16,720 bases of DNA, taken from CAZMVU01 sp964569295 (lineage in GTDB: Bacteria; Hydrogenedentota; Hydrogenedentia; Hydrogenedentales; JAGMZX01). Location: NCBI GenBank assembly GCA_964569295.1, contig CAZMVU010000103.1, positions 1 through 16,720 on the forward strand, written 5' to 3'. Each line of letters starts with the position of its first letter. Within the stretch, counting starts at the first letter, position 1. A program made the position numbers and the translations under genes. Of this stretch, positions 1 to 7,447 are shown piece after piece. The notes below the pieces were generated by a model. The model saw only the letters and a list, made by a program, of their open reading frames with translations. It did not search any database and had not been told where the DNA came from.

Positions 1-309
1 GCTCGCGGACTCGCGAGGACAGTCCCTTTGTTTGCTCAAGTGATGATACAAGGCGGCACTGTCAGGACTGCATTCTCAAGTTAACGCTTATGGGCCTGCG
101 GCCCGGGCTGGTATGGTACGGGCCGTTGGCCCTGAAGAGAGGGCGAACTCTGGTCTTCCGCGAGGGATGCCGGTGCGTGCGGCGCGCTCATCGGCCGCAC
201 GTCATTCCACTATGCAACACTTTTAGAATCAGTAGCTTACACAAGGTGCCCGAATAACTTCTTGTTGTCTTTTGCAGGAGCTGAAGTCTAAGGCACTAAT
301 GTGGCGCGG
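1..309. other. Gene-free left flank with hairpins and repeat modules
   Basis: No convincing coding sequence is visible. The stretch is the 3' flank of the TolC-type gene, which ends at 310 on the minus strand. It holds a small hairpin at 2-17 (CTCGCG-GACT-CGCGAG), an 8-bp stem at 176-183/194-201 (CGTGCGGC/GCCGCACG, 10-nt loop) without a T-tract, and the three repeat modules described in the entry for 109-299. I see no clear Rho-independent terminator for the efflux operon. Confidence 0.6.
109..299 (-). repeat. Left copy of interspersed repeat (inverted relative to right end)
   Basis: Three modules recur in reverse complement at the right end. Module A, 109-133, matches 16696-16720 over 25 of 25 bases and contains the hairpin GGGCCGTTGGCCC. 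Module B, 235-268, matches 16643-16676 over 33 of 34 bases (core CCGAATAACTTCTTGTTGT). Module C, 288-299 (CTAAGGCACTAA), matches 16612-16623. The order C-B-A, read away from the adjacent gene, is the same in both copies. Modules A and B are about 101 nt apart here against 19 nt on the right, so the left copy has extra sequence, including the 176-201 hairpin, or the right copy is deleted. No open reading frame or transposase is associated. A REP- or MITE-like non-autonomous element is the best reading, by inference. Confidence 0.8.
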
Positions 310-2088
310 TTACTCTTGCGCAATGCGCACGCCGCGCCGGGCGAGCAGGGTGCCTTCGGCAGCGTAAAGGTCCGAGAGGGCCTGTATATAACGCACGCGC
401 GCGGAGATGGCGCCGACCTGCGCTTGAATCAGCAGACGCTGTACTTGGAGTACGTCGAGGTTGGTGGCGCGGCCGGCCTGGTAGCGGTCCCGCTCGATAC
501 GCAGCTCTTCCACACGGCTGCGCACGGCCTCTTCGGTGGCTCCGATGCGCTCCCATTGTTTATCCACCTCGATGGCCGCCTGCCGCACGCCCGCGCGAAT
601 GTCGTGCTCAATACGCGCCAAATCGGCCTGGGCGCGCTCTTGGGCGAGCGTGGCGCGGGTGTGGCGCGCTTTTTCCGCCCGGTTGAGGATGGGGGTTTGC
701 AGTTCAAGCGCGAGGTTGTAGTTGTCGAAGTTCGAGTCCTCGAGGTACGACAGGCCGCCGCCGAAGTCATCGCCGAGGCTGGTGCGGCCGTAGGAAGCGC
801 TTATGTCGAGCCGGGGCAGCCGCTCATTATCGCGCCGCATGACATCCAGTGACCGATTGGCGATAGCCAGCTCCTGCTGGCGCAGTTCGGGGCGGTAGGC
901 CTGAGCCAACTCGACGCTTATCTGGGGGTCCGCCTCGATCTCACCGACTTCTGGCGGATCGACCGGCACCACGGGACGCTCCCAGCTGGGATTCTCCGCG
1001 GGGTTCAAGAGACGCAGCAGCTCGATACCGGCAGCGCGCAGGTTTCCCCGGGCGTCGTGCAAGTCCGCCATGCGGGAGGCACGCTCGGCTTTGGCGGCGA
1101 TCACGTGGCCTTCAACAGCGCGGCCGGCCTCGACGAGATCCTGGTTGAGCGCGAGCTGTTCTTCCGCCAGGGCGACGGCAAACTCGCGAATGGCGAGAAC
1201 CTCCTGCGCGAGTGCGAGTTCCCAGTAGGCACGCTCGACCTGGGCGACCACTTGGAGCGCGGCGCTGTACAGGCCGAAGGTGCTGGCAAGGGCCTCGTTG
1301 CGCGCCTGCTTCATGGCGACCAGGTTGACCGCGCGCCCAGCGCCCTCGAGCAGCGCCTGATTCACGCCGACGGCCCACGATCCGGTGAACTGCTCACTGT
1401 AGAAATTGGTTTCCTCGCGCTGCATGCCGCCGGACAAGAACACTGTGGTCCCGGTGGGGAACGTGTTCGACACGGTCACTTCGCCATTCGAGTTGTACAA
1501 ATCGAGGCCGCTCGGCATCTCCGGTTGCCGCAGGCTGCCAGTGATGGTATCGAGCATGTTCTGCACCGTGCCTGCAAGCGTTTCGCCAAGAAGAATGGGA
1601 GGCATGCCTGATTCGTCACCAGTGCCCTGTCCAAAGGTGAAGCGCGTGCGCCCGCCAAGTTGGTCTGTGCGGCGGCCGTAGGAGACCGTGGCCAGGATAT
1701 TCGGGTCGAAGGCGGCCCGGGCTTCGGGCGTGTACGTCGCGGCGATGCGCGGGCCGTACCGCGCGACCTCGAGTGTGCGGTTGTTCGCGAGCGCGGTGAG
1801 AATCGCGCCGTCCCGGCTGATGGGCAGGGCGTTTTCGGCTATGGTTTCCTCCGGCGCATCGGCGCGTTCGGGAGGCGCCGTTTCTTCGGCCGGCGCGGCT
1901 TCGGCAACCTGTGCCTCGACATCGATTTCTTCCGGTATGTCGGCGGTCTCGCGCGCGGATTCCGCCGGTATGGGCGGCAATGGTTCATCACGCAGGCGCC
2001 CGGGTGCATCGAGTTCGTAGCGGGCGCACCCTGCAAGCAGACAGGTCAACGCCAAAGCGGTAGCGCAACGGTTGACGGTAACTGGCAT
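310..2088 (-). CDS. TolC/OprM-type outer-membrane efflux lipoprotein
   Basis: Outer-membrane channel of the tripartite efflux pump encoded just upstream. It is 592 aa from ATG at 2088; the frame is open further upstream, but only this start gives a signal peptide. The lipobox is LLAGC with Cys21, predicting a lipidated N-terminus as in OprM-like proteins. Residues about 22-88 form an unusual acidic, Pro/Ala/Glu-rich linker before the first helical part. Two outer-membrane-efflux-protein repeats follow, about 90-365 and 385-590. Each has long alpha-helical hairpins (for example around 255-360 and 470-580) and short beta segments (around 205-245 and 425-470). The start lies 19 nt after the PII-like gene, with AGAAGGGG overlapping that gene's end as a possible ribosome site. 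It is the last gene of the operon. The family is secure; the substrate is unknown. Confidence 0.93.
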   Translation of the reverse strand: MPVTVNRCATALALTCLLAGCARYELDAPGRLRDEPLPPIPAESARETADIPEEIDVEAQVAEAAPAEETAPPERADAPEETIAENALPISRDGAILTALANNRTLEVARYGPRIAATYTPEARAAFDPNILATVSYGRRTDQLGGRTRFTFGQGTGDESGMPPILLGETLAGTVQNMLDTITGSLRQPEMPSGLDLYNSNGEVTVSNTFPTGTTVFLSGGMQREETNFYSEQFTGSWAVGVNQALLEGAGRAVNLVAMKQARNEALASTFGLYSAALQVVAQVERAYWELALAQEVLAIREFAVALAEEQLALNQDLVEAGRAVEGHVIAAKAERASRMADLHDARGNLRAAGIELLRLLNPAENPSWERPVVPVDPPEVGEIEADPQISVELAQAYRPELRQQELAIANRSLDVMRRDNERLPRLDISASYGRTSLGDDFGGGLSYLEDSNFDNYNLALELQTPILNRAEKARHTRATLAQERAQADLARIEHDIRAGVRQAAIEVDKQWERIGATEEAVRSRVEELRIERDRYQAGRATNLDVLQVQRLLIQAQVGAISARVRYIQALSDLYAAEGTLLARRGVRIAQE

Positions 2089-2107
2089 GTTTCCAAAGAC
2101 CCCTTCT

Positions 2108-2398
2108 CTAGAGCTGGCGTTCGACGGGCAGCACAAGTGCCTGGATGTGTTCGTGGGCGGTTTTCTCTTCTCGGAAGGTGCGCAGATCCTCGAAGAGCGG
2201 GTCAAGCTTATCCTCGGGCACATGGGCGTTGAACACGGTAAGGTTTCCCGGAAAGACCTGGGTGCCCATGTGCTTGCCTTCGCTGTCTTTGCCCTCGACC
2301 ATGCCGTGGCGGATATAGGTTTCGACGCCACACCGGTCGAGAATCTGCGCGATTATATCGGCAAACTCGAAGTGTACTGTAATGTGTACCAGCTTCAT
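2108..2398 (-). CDS. Small histidine-rich PII-like protein in RND efflux operon
   Basis: Protein of 96 aa. The ATG at 2398 overlaps the stop of the RND gene (ATGA) and is preceded by GGAG 7 nt upstream, so it is probably translationally coupled. The sequence reads as a PII/GlnB-like ferredoxin fold: beta strand KLVHITV, helix about 12-23, a T-loop-like region about 32-52 with the motif DSEGKHMGTQVFPGN, strand about 53-60, helix about 62-73 and a last strand about 85-92. It resembles the small PII-like proteins that sit beside RND pumps in other bacteria, one subgroup of which has been called PII-NG. Residues of classical GlnB (the uridylylated Tyr, ATP-binding motifs) are not evident. There are seven histidines (5, 9, 31, 43, 59, 82, 84) plus Cys23, suggesting metal or small-ligand sensing; this is inference. 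It probably forms a trimer, if like the family. Confidence 0.72.
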   Translation of the reverse strand: MKLVHITVHFEFADIIAQILDRCGVETYIRHGMVEGKDSEGKHMGTQVFPGNLTVFNAHVPEDKLDPLFEDLRTFREEKTAHEHIQALVLPVERQL

Positions 2399-5300
2399 GT
2401 GGTTTCTCCGGCCGCTTTGCGGCTGTCCCGGCGGAACAGGTGTACGATACGCATCTGCAGCGCGTCAAACAGGGTGTAGACAACCGGCACGACAACCAGG
2501 GTGAGCAGCGTGCTGCTGAGCATGCCCGCCGCCACGGCCACGCCCAGCGGCGCGCGCGCCTCGCCCCCGGCCCCGAAGCCCAAAGCGATGGGCATCATGC
2601 CCAGGATGGTCGAGGTGGCGGTCATGAGCACCGGGCGGAAGCGGGTCCGTGCGGCCTCCTTCGCTGCTTCGACATGGTCATAACCGCGCTGCACCAGCAC
2701 CTTGGTGTAGTCGACAAGAAGGATGGCGTTCTTCGTGGCCATGCCCATGAGCATGATGAGCCCGATGAACGAGAAGATGTTGAAGCTCATGCCGAATACC
2801 CACAGCATGCCAAAGGCGCCCACGGTGGCCAGGGGCAGCGCCGTGAGAATCGACAGCGGGTAGAGGAACGACTCGAACTGGGCGGCAAGGATAAGGTAGA
2901 TAAAGATGATGGAAAACGCCAGCGCGAGCGACAGGTAGTAGAAGGACTCCTCGAAATCCTGGGCCTGGCCCGTGAGTTCGTAGTCAAAACCCGACGGTAG
3001 CTCTTCCGCCATGAATTGTTCGAGTTTGGTGAGTGCATCGCCCAAAGCGACGCCGGGCGGCGTGCTCGCGGAAATCCTGGCGGCGCGGATACGGTTGAAG
3101 CGGTGGATTTCACTGGGGCCGATGCCCTCTTCGATGTGGACGAGATTCTCCATGGACACCAGTTGGCCATCTTTACCGCGCACGTAGAGATTGCCCAGTG
3201 CGGCAGGCACTTGGCGCCCCTTGCCCATGACCTCGGGTATGACCTCGTAGCGTTCACTGGCACGCTCTATCTCTGAGATTTCCGGCTCGCCGAGCAAATA
3301 GCGCAGTGTGTTCGAGATTTCCGCCACGGAGATCCCCATTTCCGAGGCCTTATCCCGGTTGATCTGAACTTCCACTTCGGGTTTGTTCATTTTCAGATCC
3401 GAATTCACCCCGATAAAGTCTGGCTGGGCGCGCATCCAGTCCATCACGGTCTCTTGCTGCCGGGCGAGTTCGTCGAGATCCAATCCTTTCAGCGCCACCT
3501 CGAGGGGCGAGCCCTGCGGTCCCATGCTAATCTCGACCACATAGGCATCCCCGTCCGGGATCGACGCAAGTTTCTCACGCAACTCCTGCATGACCTGCAT
3601 CTGGTGTTTCTCGCGGCTCTCGATGGGCGTGAGGCGCACAAAGGACATACCGCTGTTCACTTTGCCCGGACCGCCGCGGGACAGCCCGATGGCGAGGAAC
3701 TGATGTTTCACCTCGGGGGTCTCGTCGAGCACGCGCTCGATCTTTCGTGCAAACGTGTCCGTGGCGTCGAGCGTGGCGCCTTCCGGCGTTTCGAAGGTGA
3801 TCATGCATTCGGCGCGGTCCACATCGGGCGCGAACTCGCTTGATAACTGCGTGAAGAACCACATGCCGGCGATGAAGGAGGCGATGCCGAGGATGATGGT
3901 GAGGAAGCGGACCTTGAAGGCCACGTCGAGTATGGTCTTGTAAACGGATTCCATGCCGCGGAACAGCGCCTCGGACGCCCGAAAGACGGGGCCAGGCTTG
4001 GTGGCCGGCCGCAGCAGGCGCGAGCAGAGCATGGGCGTAAGCGTGAGCGCGGTGAAGGTCGAGGCAAACACCGTGACTGTCACGGTGATGCCGAACTCGT
4101 TGAAGAACCGGCCGATCATGCCCTTGGTGAATGCCACGGGAATGAATACCGCCGCCAGGGACAGGGAGTTCGCGATGGCGGCGAAGGCCACTTCGGTCGT
4201 GCCGACGCGGGCCGCGGGCGGGGGTTCGGCGCCCTGTTCGATATGGCGGTAGGAACTCTCGAGGATGACAATCGCGTCATCCACGACGATACCGATAACC
4301 AGAATGAGCCCGAGCATAGTGAGGGTGTTGAGGCTGAAGCCAAGCACATAAATGGCGGCCATACCGCCCAGCAGCGACGTGGGAATGGCGAGCGATGTTA
4401 TCAGGGTGCCCCAGCCCGAGCGCAGAAACGCGAGCACGACGAATACCACGAGCACGGTTGCTATGCCGATAGTGGCCAACAGGTCCCGGATGTTCTCCTC
4501 GACATAGACCGAGTTGTCGCTGGCGATGGTGTAGGTGAGACCGGGGGGGAAACTCTCCGATATTTCCGCCATGCGAGCCCGCACGGTGTTGGCAAGCATG
4601 ACCGTGTTGGCGTCGCTTTGCTTGACCACACCGAGGCCCACGGAAACCTGCCCATGAAAGCGCGCGAGCTGGCGGTCGTTTTCCACGCCGGCCACCGCTT
4701 CCGCGACGTCGCCCACGCGCACCGGCGCACCGTTTTGGTAGGTGACGATGAGGTCATTGATGGGCTCCGGGTCGGCGAACTGGCCTTTCGTTTTGACCAG
4801 GAACTCGCGTTGGCTGCTTTCAATGCGGCCCGACGGAATGTCCACGTTGTTGGCCTGGATGGTGCCCACCACGTCCTGCACCGTCAGGTGATGCGCCGCG
4901 AGTCTGGCGGGGTCGATCCGGACACGCACGGCGTACCTGCGCTCGCCGCCCACCTGGATACGCCCGACGCCTCGGATGCTCTCGATACGCTCCTTCAAAA
5001 CGTTGGCCGCGTATTCCGAGAGACGGGTCTCGTCCCAGCGGTCGTCGCCGGTGAGCGCAACCCACATGATGGCTTGCGCCTCGGGGTCCAGCTTCTGAAC
5101 TATGGGGGCCTCGATGCCGGTGGGCAATTGCCGTTGCGCCCGGTTCACGCGGTCGCGCACATCCTGCGCGGCAATGTCGATATCGCGCCACAGCTCGAAC
5201 TCAGCGGTTACGGTGCCCACCTGTTCCCGGGCGGTCGAGGTGAGCTCCTTGAGTCCCTCGATGGTGTTTATCTCTTCCTCGAGGGGATCGAGAATTTCCG

Positions 5301-5478
5301 TCTCGATCACTTCCGGTTCCGCGCCCGGCAGCACCACATTGACGCTGACGATGGGAAAGTCCACGTCCGGCAGTTCGCGCAGTGGCAGTTGCTGATAGCC
5401 AAACACACCGAATATGGCGAGCACGAGAAATACGACGATGGTAAGTACGGGGCGGCGTATGGAAAAGTTCCAGATCAC
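2395..5478 (-). CDS. HAE1/AcrB-type RND efflux permease
   Basis: Inner-membrane proton-driven pump subunit that moves substrates from periplasm or inner leaflet into the adaptor/outer-membrane channel. It has 1027 aa, close to the family norm. TM1 is at about 9-28 and is followed by the conserved PDVDFP and porter domain. TM4 carries the Asp pair D400-D401 (GIVVDDAIVI), and the TM10 Lys is K916 (MATKNAILLVDY). R948 in RFRPVLMTA matches the TM11 Arg, so the proton-relay set is intact. The second porter half is at about 545-840 and the last TM bundle about 850-1005. The DD/K pattern and MATKNAIL fit hydrophobe/amphiphile (HAE1) pumps better than CzcA/CusA heavy-metal pumps. The start is GTG at 5478, six nt after the adaptor stop, with GCGGAG about 9 nt upstream. 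It overlaps the PII-like gene by ATGA. Confidence 0.96.
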   Translation of the reverse strand: MIWNFSIRRPVLTIVVFLVLAIFGVFGYQQLPLRELPDVDFPIVSVNVVLPGAEPEVIETEILDPLEEEINTIEGLKELTSTAREQVGTVTAEFELWRDIDIAAQDVRDRVNRAQRQLPTGIEAPIVQKLDPEAQAIMWVALTGDDRWDETRLSEYAANVLKERIESIRGVGRIQVGGERRYAVRVRIDPARLAAHHLTVQDVVGTIQANNVDIPSGRIESSQREFLVKTKGQFADPEPINDLIVTYQNGAPVRVGDVAEAVAGVENDRQLARFHGQVSVGLGVVKQSDANTVMLANTVRARMAEISESFPPGLTYTIASDNSVYVEENIRDLLATIGIATVLVVFVVLAFLRSGWGTLITSLAIPTSLLGGMAAIYVLGFSLNTLTMLGLILVIGIVVDDAIVILESSYRHIEQGAEPPPAARVGTTEVAFAAIANSLSLAAVFIPVAFTKGMIGRFFNEFGITVTVTVFASTFTALTLTPMLCSRLLRPATKPGPVFRASEALFRGMESVYKTILDVAFKVRFLTIILGIASFIAGMWFFTQLSSEFAPDVDRAECMITFETPEGATLDATDTFARKIERVLDETPEVKHQFLAIGLSRGGPGKVNSGMSFVRLTPIESREKHQMQVMQELREKLASIPDGDAYVVEISMGPQGSPLEVALKGLDLDELARQQETVMDWMRAQPDFIGVNSDLKMNKPEVEVQINRDKASEMGISVAEISNTLRYLLGEPEISEIERASERYEVIPEVMGKGRQVPAALGNLYVRGKDGQLVSMENLVHIEEGIGPSEIHRFNRIRAARISASTPPGVALGDALTKLEQFMAEELPSGFDYELTGQAQDFEESFYYLSLALAFSIIFIYLILAAQFESFLYPLSILTALPLATVGAFGMLWVFGMSFNIFSFIGLIMLMGMATKNAILLVDYTKVLVQRGYDHVEAAKEAARTRFRPVLMTATSTILGMMPIALGFGAGGEARAPLGVAVAAGMLSSTLLTLVVVPVVYTLFDALQMRIVHLFRRDSRKAAGETT

Positions 5479-5484
5479 GGTGGG

Positions 5485-6630
5485 CTACTCCGCGGATTGT
5501 TCCGGTTGGGCGGTGCCGGCGTTGTCCCCGGCGGCCGTCTCCTCTTCTACCGGCTCGATAGGCGTACCGTCGGAGAGGTTCATGTGGCCCTTGCTTATCA
5601 CCTGCACACCGGCATCGAGACCCTCGCGGATTTCGACCCGTCCGGCTTCGCGCAGGCCGATACGCACATCGCGTCTGTGGGCCGTGCCATCCTTGGCCTC
5701 GTAGACCAGGTAGCCGGCGCGCGTGCTGACCAGGGCCTCCTCGGGTATGACCGGGCGGGCCTCGTGTACCTCGAGGGTGATGGCGGCGTGTGCGAATGCG
5801 CCCGGACGCAGCCGGCCGGCCGGGTTGGCGATGCGCGCTTTTACCGTAAACGAGCGTGTAGCCTCGTCCACGGACGGGCTCACGTAAATCACGTCGCCCT
5901 CGAAGGTCTTGTCGGGATATGCGGCCAGGCTGGCATCCACCGCCTGGCCCTGCTTGACCACGCCGATAAAACGCTCGGGAATAGCGAAGGCGACCTCGAG
6001 CGGGTCCGTGAGATAGACCGTGGCGAGCATCTGCCCGATGCTCACGAAGTCGCCCACATCCACAGTCCTTTCCCCTATCTCACCCGCAAAAGGCGCCGTG
6101 ATGATGGTGTCCCCGATCTGTTCATCGAGCAGGGCGAGCTCGGCCTCGAGCCGGTTGATCTCGGCCCGTGCCTCGTCCAACTGCGCGTGGGCGCGGTCGT
6201 ACTCCTCCGGGGGGGCGGACCCGCGCTCCTGAAGCATTTCGACGCGCTCATAGGTTTTCCGGGCCAGCCCGAGCCGCACCCGGGCCAGTTCGATGGCGGC
6301 CTTCCGTGCGGCGCGCTGGCGCTGGAGTTTGGCATCGTCGATGGTAAACAGCCGCTGGTCCGCCTCGACCCGCGCGCCTTCCTCGAAGTGAATGTCCCGC
6401 ACAAGGCCGCCCACTTCGGGGCGCAGTTCGACCTGCTCGAGGGCGCGCAAGGTGCCAATGCCCTGCACCGTTTCGCGCAACGTGTCCTTTTCGGCCGGCG
6501 CGACCAGCACCTTGACCGGTTGTGAGTCCTGCTGCTGCGCTTCGTCCGCATCCTCCTCCTCGGGACATCCAACCAACAGGGCAGCGCAGCATACGGCCAA
6601 GGCGCTGCACAGGGCGTGCAGTTTCGACAT
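5485..6630 (-). CDS. HlyD/AcrA-type periplasmic adaptor lipoprotein
   Basis: Membrane-fusion subunit linking the RND permease to the outer-membrane channel. It has 381 aa from ATG at 6630. A GTG at 6636 is also in frame, but the AGGAAG ribosome site lies 5 nt before the ATG and abuts the GTG, so the ATG is preferred. The signal peptide ends in LVGC (Cys22, lipid anchor), followed by an acidic stretch EEEDADE. A lipoyl/barrel-sandwich half is at about 55-100 (VQGIGTLRALEQVELRPEVG, then GARVEADQRLFTID), an alpha-helical hairpin at about 100-172, the second lipoyl half at about 175-205 (IITAPFAGEIGERTVDVGDFV), a beta-barrel at about 208-290 and a membrane-proximal domain at about 290-360. It begins 2 nt after the TetR stop, so the regulator and pump are co-transcribed. 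Confidence 0.95.
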   Translation of the reverse strand: MSKLHALCSALAVCCAALLVGCPEEEDADEAQQQDSQPVKVLVAPAEKDTLRETVQGIGTLRALEQVELRPEVGGLVRDIHFEEGARVEADQRLFTIDDAKLQRQRAARKAAIELARVRLGLARKTYERVEMLQERGSAPPEEYDRAHAQLDEARAEINRLEAELALLDEQIGDTIITAPFAGEIGERTVDVGDFVSIGQMLATVYLTDPLEVAFAIPERFIGVVKQGQAVDASLAAYPDKTFEGDVIYVSPSVDEATRSFTVKARIANPAGRLRPGAFAHAAITLEVHEARPVIPEEALVSTRAGYLVYEAKDGTAHRRDVRIGLREAGRVEIREGLDAGVQVISKGHMNLSDGTPIEPVEEETAAGDNAGTAQPEQSAE

Positions 6631-6632
6631 GG

Positions 6633-7283
6633 TCACTTCCTTTTGGATGTGGATTCTGCCTGGGCACCCTCGATAAACAGGCGCAGCAGGCAGGCCTCTT
6701 CTTCACGATTGCGTTCCGGGGCCGGGGTACGGCTGAGGTTGGCCAGGTAACCGCGCAGGATGCCTTCATAGGCCGTCACCAGCAAATGGACCGGCGCGGC
6801 GCGGAATTCGCCGGCCTCGATGCCCTGCGCAAACAGGCCGTGCAGCGTCTCGAGAAACGCTTCGTAACGGGCGCGAATCTCCGGCGTAAAGCCGGCCCGC
6901 GGATCGCACACGGTATTCATCGTTTCATGGAAAAACAAGCGGAAAAACAGCCGGTGCTGCCAGAACGCCTCGATGCGCGCCTCGAACAGACGGCTCAGTT
7001 GTTCGGCAGGAGAGCCCCCCGCCGCCATCGCTTCATCGATACACTCTTCGATGCGATCGCTTTTGTCGCTGAGTAAGGCCGCATACAACTCTTCCTTGCT
7101 GCCGAACACGTTGTATATCGTGCCCACGGCAAACGCAGCATCATGCGCTATCTGCTCGACCCGGGTAGAAACATAGCCGTTTTCGGCAAACACGCGCTCC
7201 GCCGCCTCGAGGATTTCCCGGCGGTGGGCGTCCAGCGTGCGTTCCTTCCGGTTGCGCCGCTTATCGGCAGGGTGCTCGGTCAT
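6633..7283 (-). CDS. TetR/AcrR-family transcriptional regulator
   Basis: Ligand-responsive DNA-binding regulator, 216 aa. The N-terminal TetR domain spans about 18-72: REILEAAERVFAENGY leads into the helix-turn-helix at about 40-64 (TRVEQIAHDAAFAVGTIYNVFGSKEEL), with the family's typical GTIYNVF..KEEL pattern. The C-terminal ligand domain is poorly conserved, as usual, and contains an aromatic cluster at about 107-118 (FWQHRLFFRLFF), suggesting a hydrophobic ligand pocket (inference). It is the first gene of the efflux operon. TetR-type proteins in this position usually repress their own operon and are released by a pump substrate; I infer that here. The ribosome site before ATG 7283 (GAAGAAG) is weak. 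A basic lead (KRRNRKER) precedes the HTH. Confidence 0.94.
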   Translation of the reverse strand: MTEHPADKRRNRKERTLDAHRREILEAAERVFAENGYVSTRVEQIAHDAAFAVGTIYNVFGSKEELYAALLSDKSDRIEECIDEAMAAGGSPAEQLSRLFEARIEAFWQHRLFFRLFFHETMNTVCDPRAGFTPEIRARYEAFLETLHGLFAQGIEAGEFRAAPVHLLVTAYEGILRGYLANLSRTPAPERNREEEACLLRLFIEGAQAESTSKRK

Positions 7284-7294
7284 GGGCTTCTTCG

Positions 7295-7323
7295 TGAACA
7301 GGTTGACTCAAAATAATGAACAG
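7295..7323 (-). promoter_or_regulatory. Candidate operator: two TGAACAG direct repeats upstream of tetR
   Basis: TGAACAG occurs at 7295-7301 and 7317-7323 on the plus strand, exactly 22 bp apart (two helical turns), 12-40 bp upstream of the TetR start. The sequence between is AT-rich (TTGACTCAAAATAA) against a GC-rich background and includes a CATTAT-like -10 on the minus strand. A regulator binding site for autoregulation is plausible, but TetR operators are usually palindromic and no good palindrome is seen, so confidence is low. Confidence 0.3.
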
Positions 7324-7384
7324 CGATTCAGCTTATGAAACAAAAACTCAGACGAGGCTACCATATCCCGCCCCCAATGTAAAG

Positions 7385-7420
7385 CGCCGGGGCCGCCCGT
7401 GTTTGGGAGCGGCCCCGGCG
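7385..7420 (-). terminator. Hairpin terminator downstream of the OFA carrier gene
   Basis: A perfect 12-bp stem, CGCCGGGGCCGC (7385-7396) with GCGGCCCCGGCG (7409-7420), and a 12-nt loop. It lies 27 nt past the stop of the OFA gene (7448). On the minus strand the stem is followed by CTTTACATT, a weak T-tract, so termination may be partial. It separates the acs-OFA unit from the efflux operon. Confidence 0.6.
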
Positions 7421-7447
7421 TCGAGGATCACGCAATTCTTTTTCCGA

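Noticed and set aside
301..2232. Several plus-strand frames of 90-190 codons
   Set aside because: All are antisense to the TolC-type gene and show no domain or ribosome site.
2089..2331. N-terminal extension of the TolC-type gene (81 codons)
   Set aside because: It overlaps the PII-like gene in another frame, is Ser/Arg/Pro-rich, and would bury the clear lipoprotein signal peptide that starts at 2088.
4243..6525. 760-codon open frame on the plus strand
   Set aside because: It lies antisense to the RND permease and adaptor, both of which have full domain structure. The translation is His/Gly/Asp-rich with no recognisable domain, as expected for an antisense shadow in GC-rich coding DNA.
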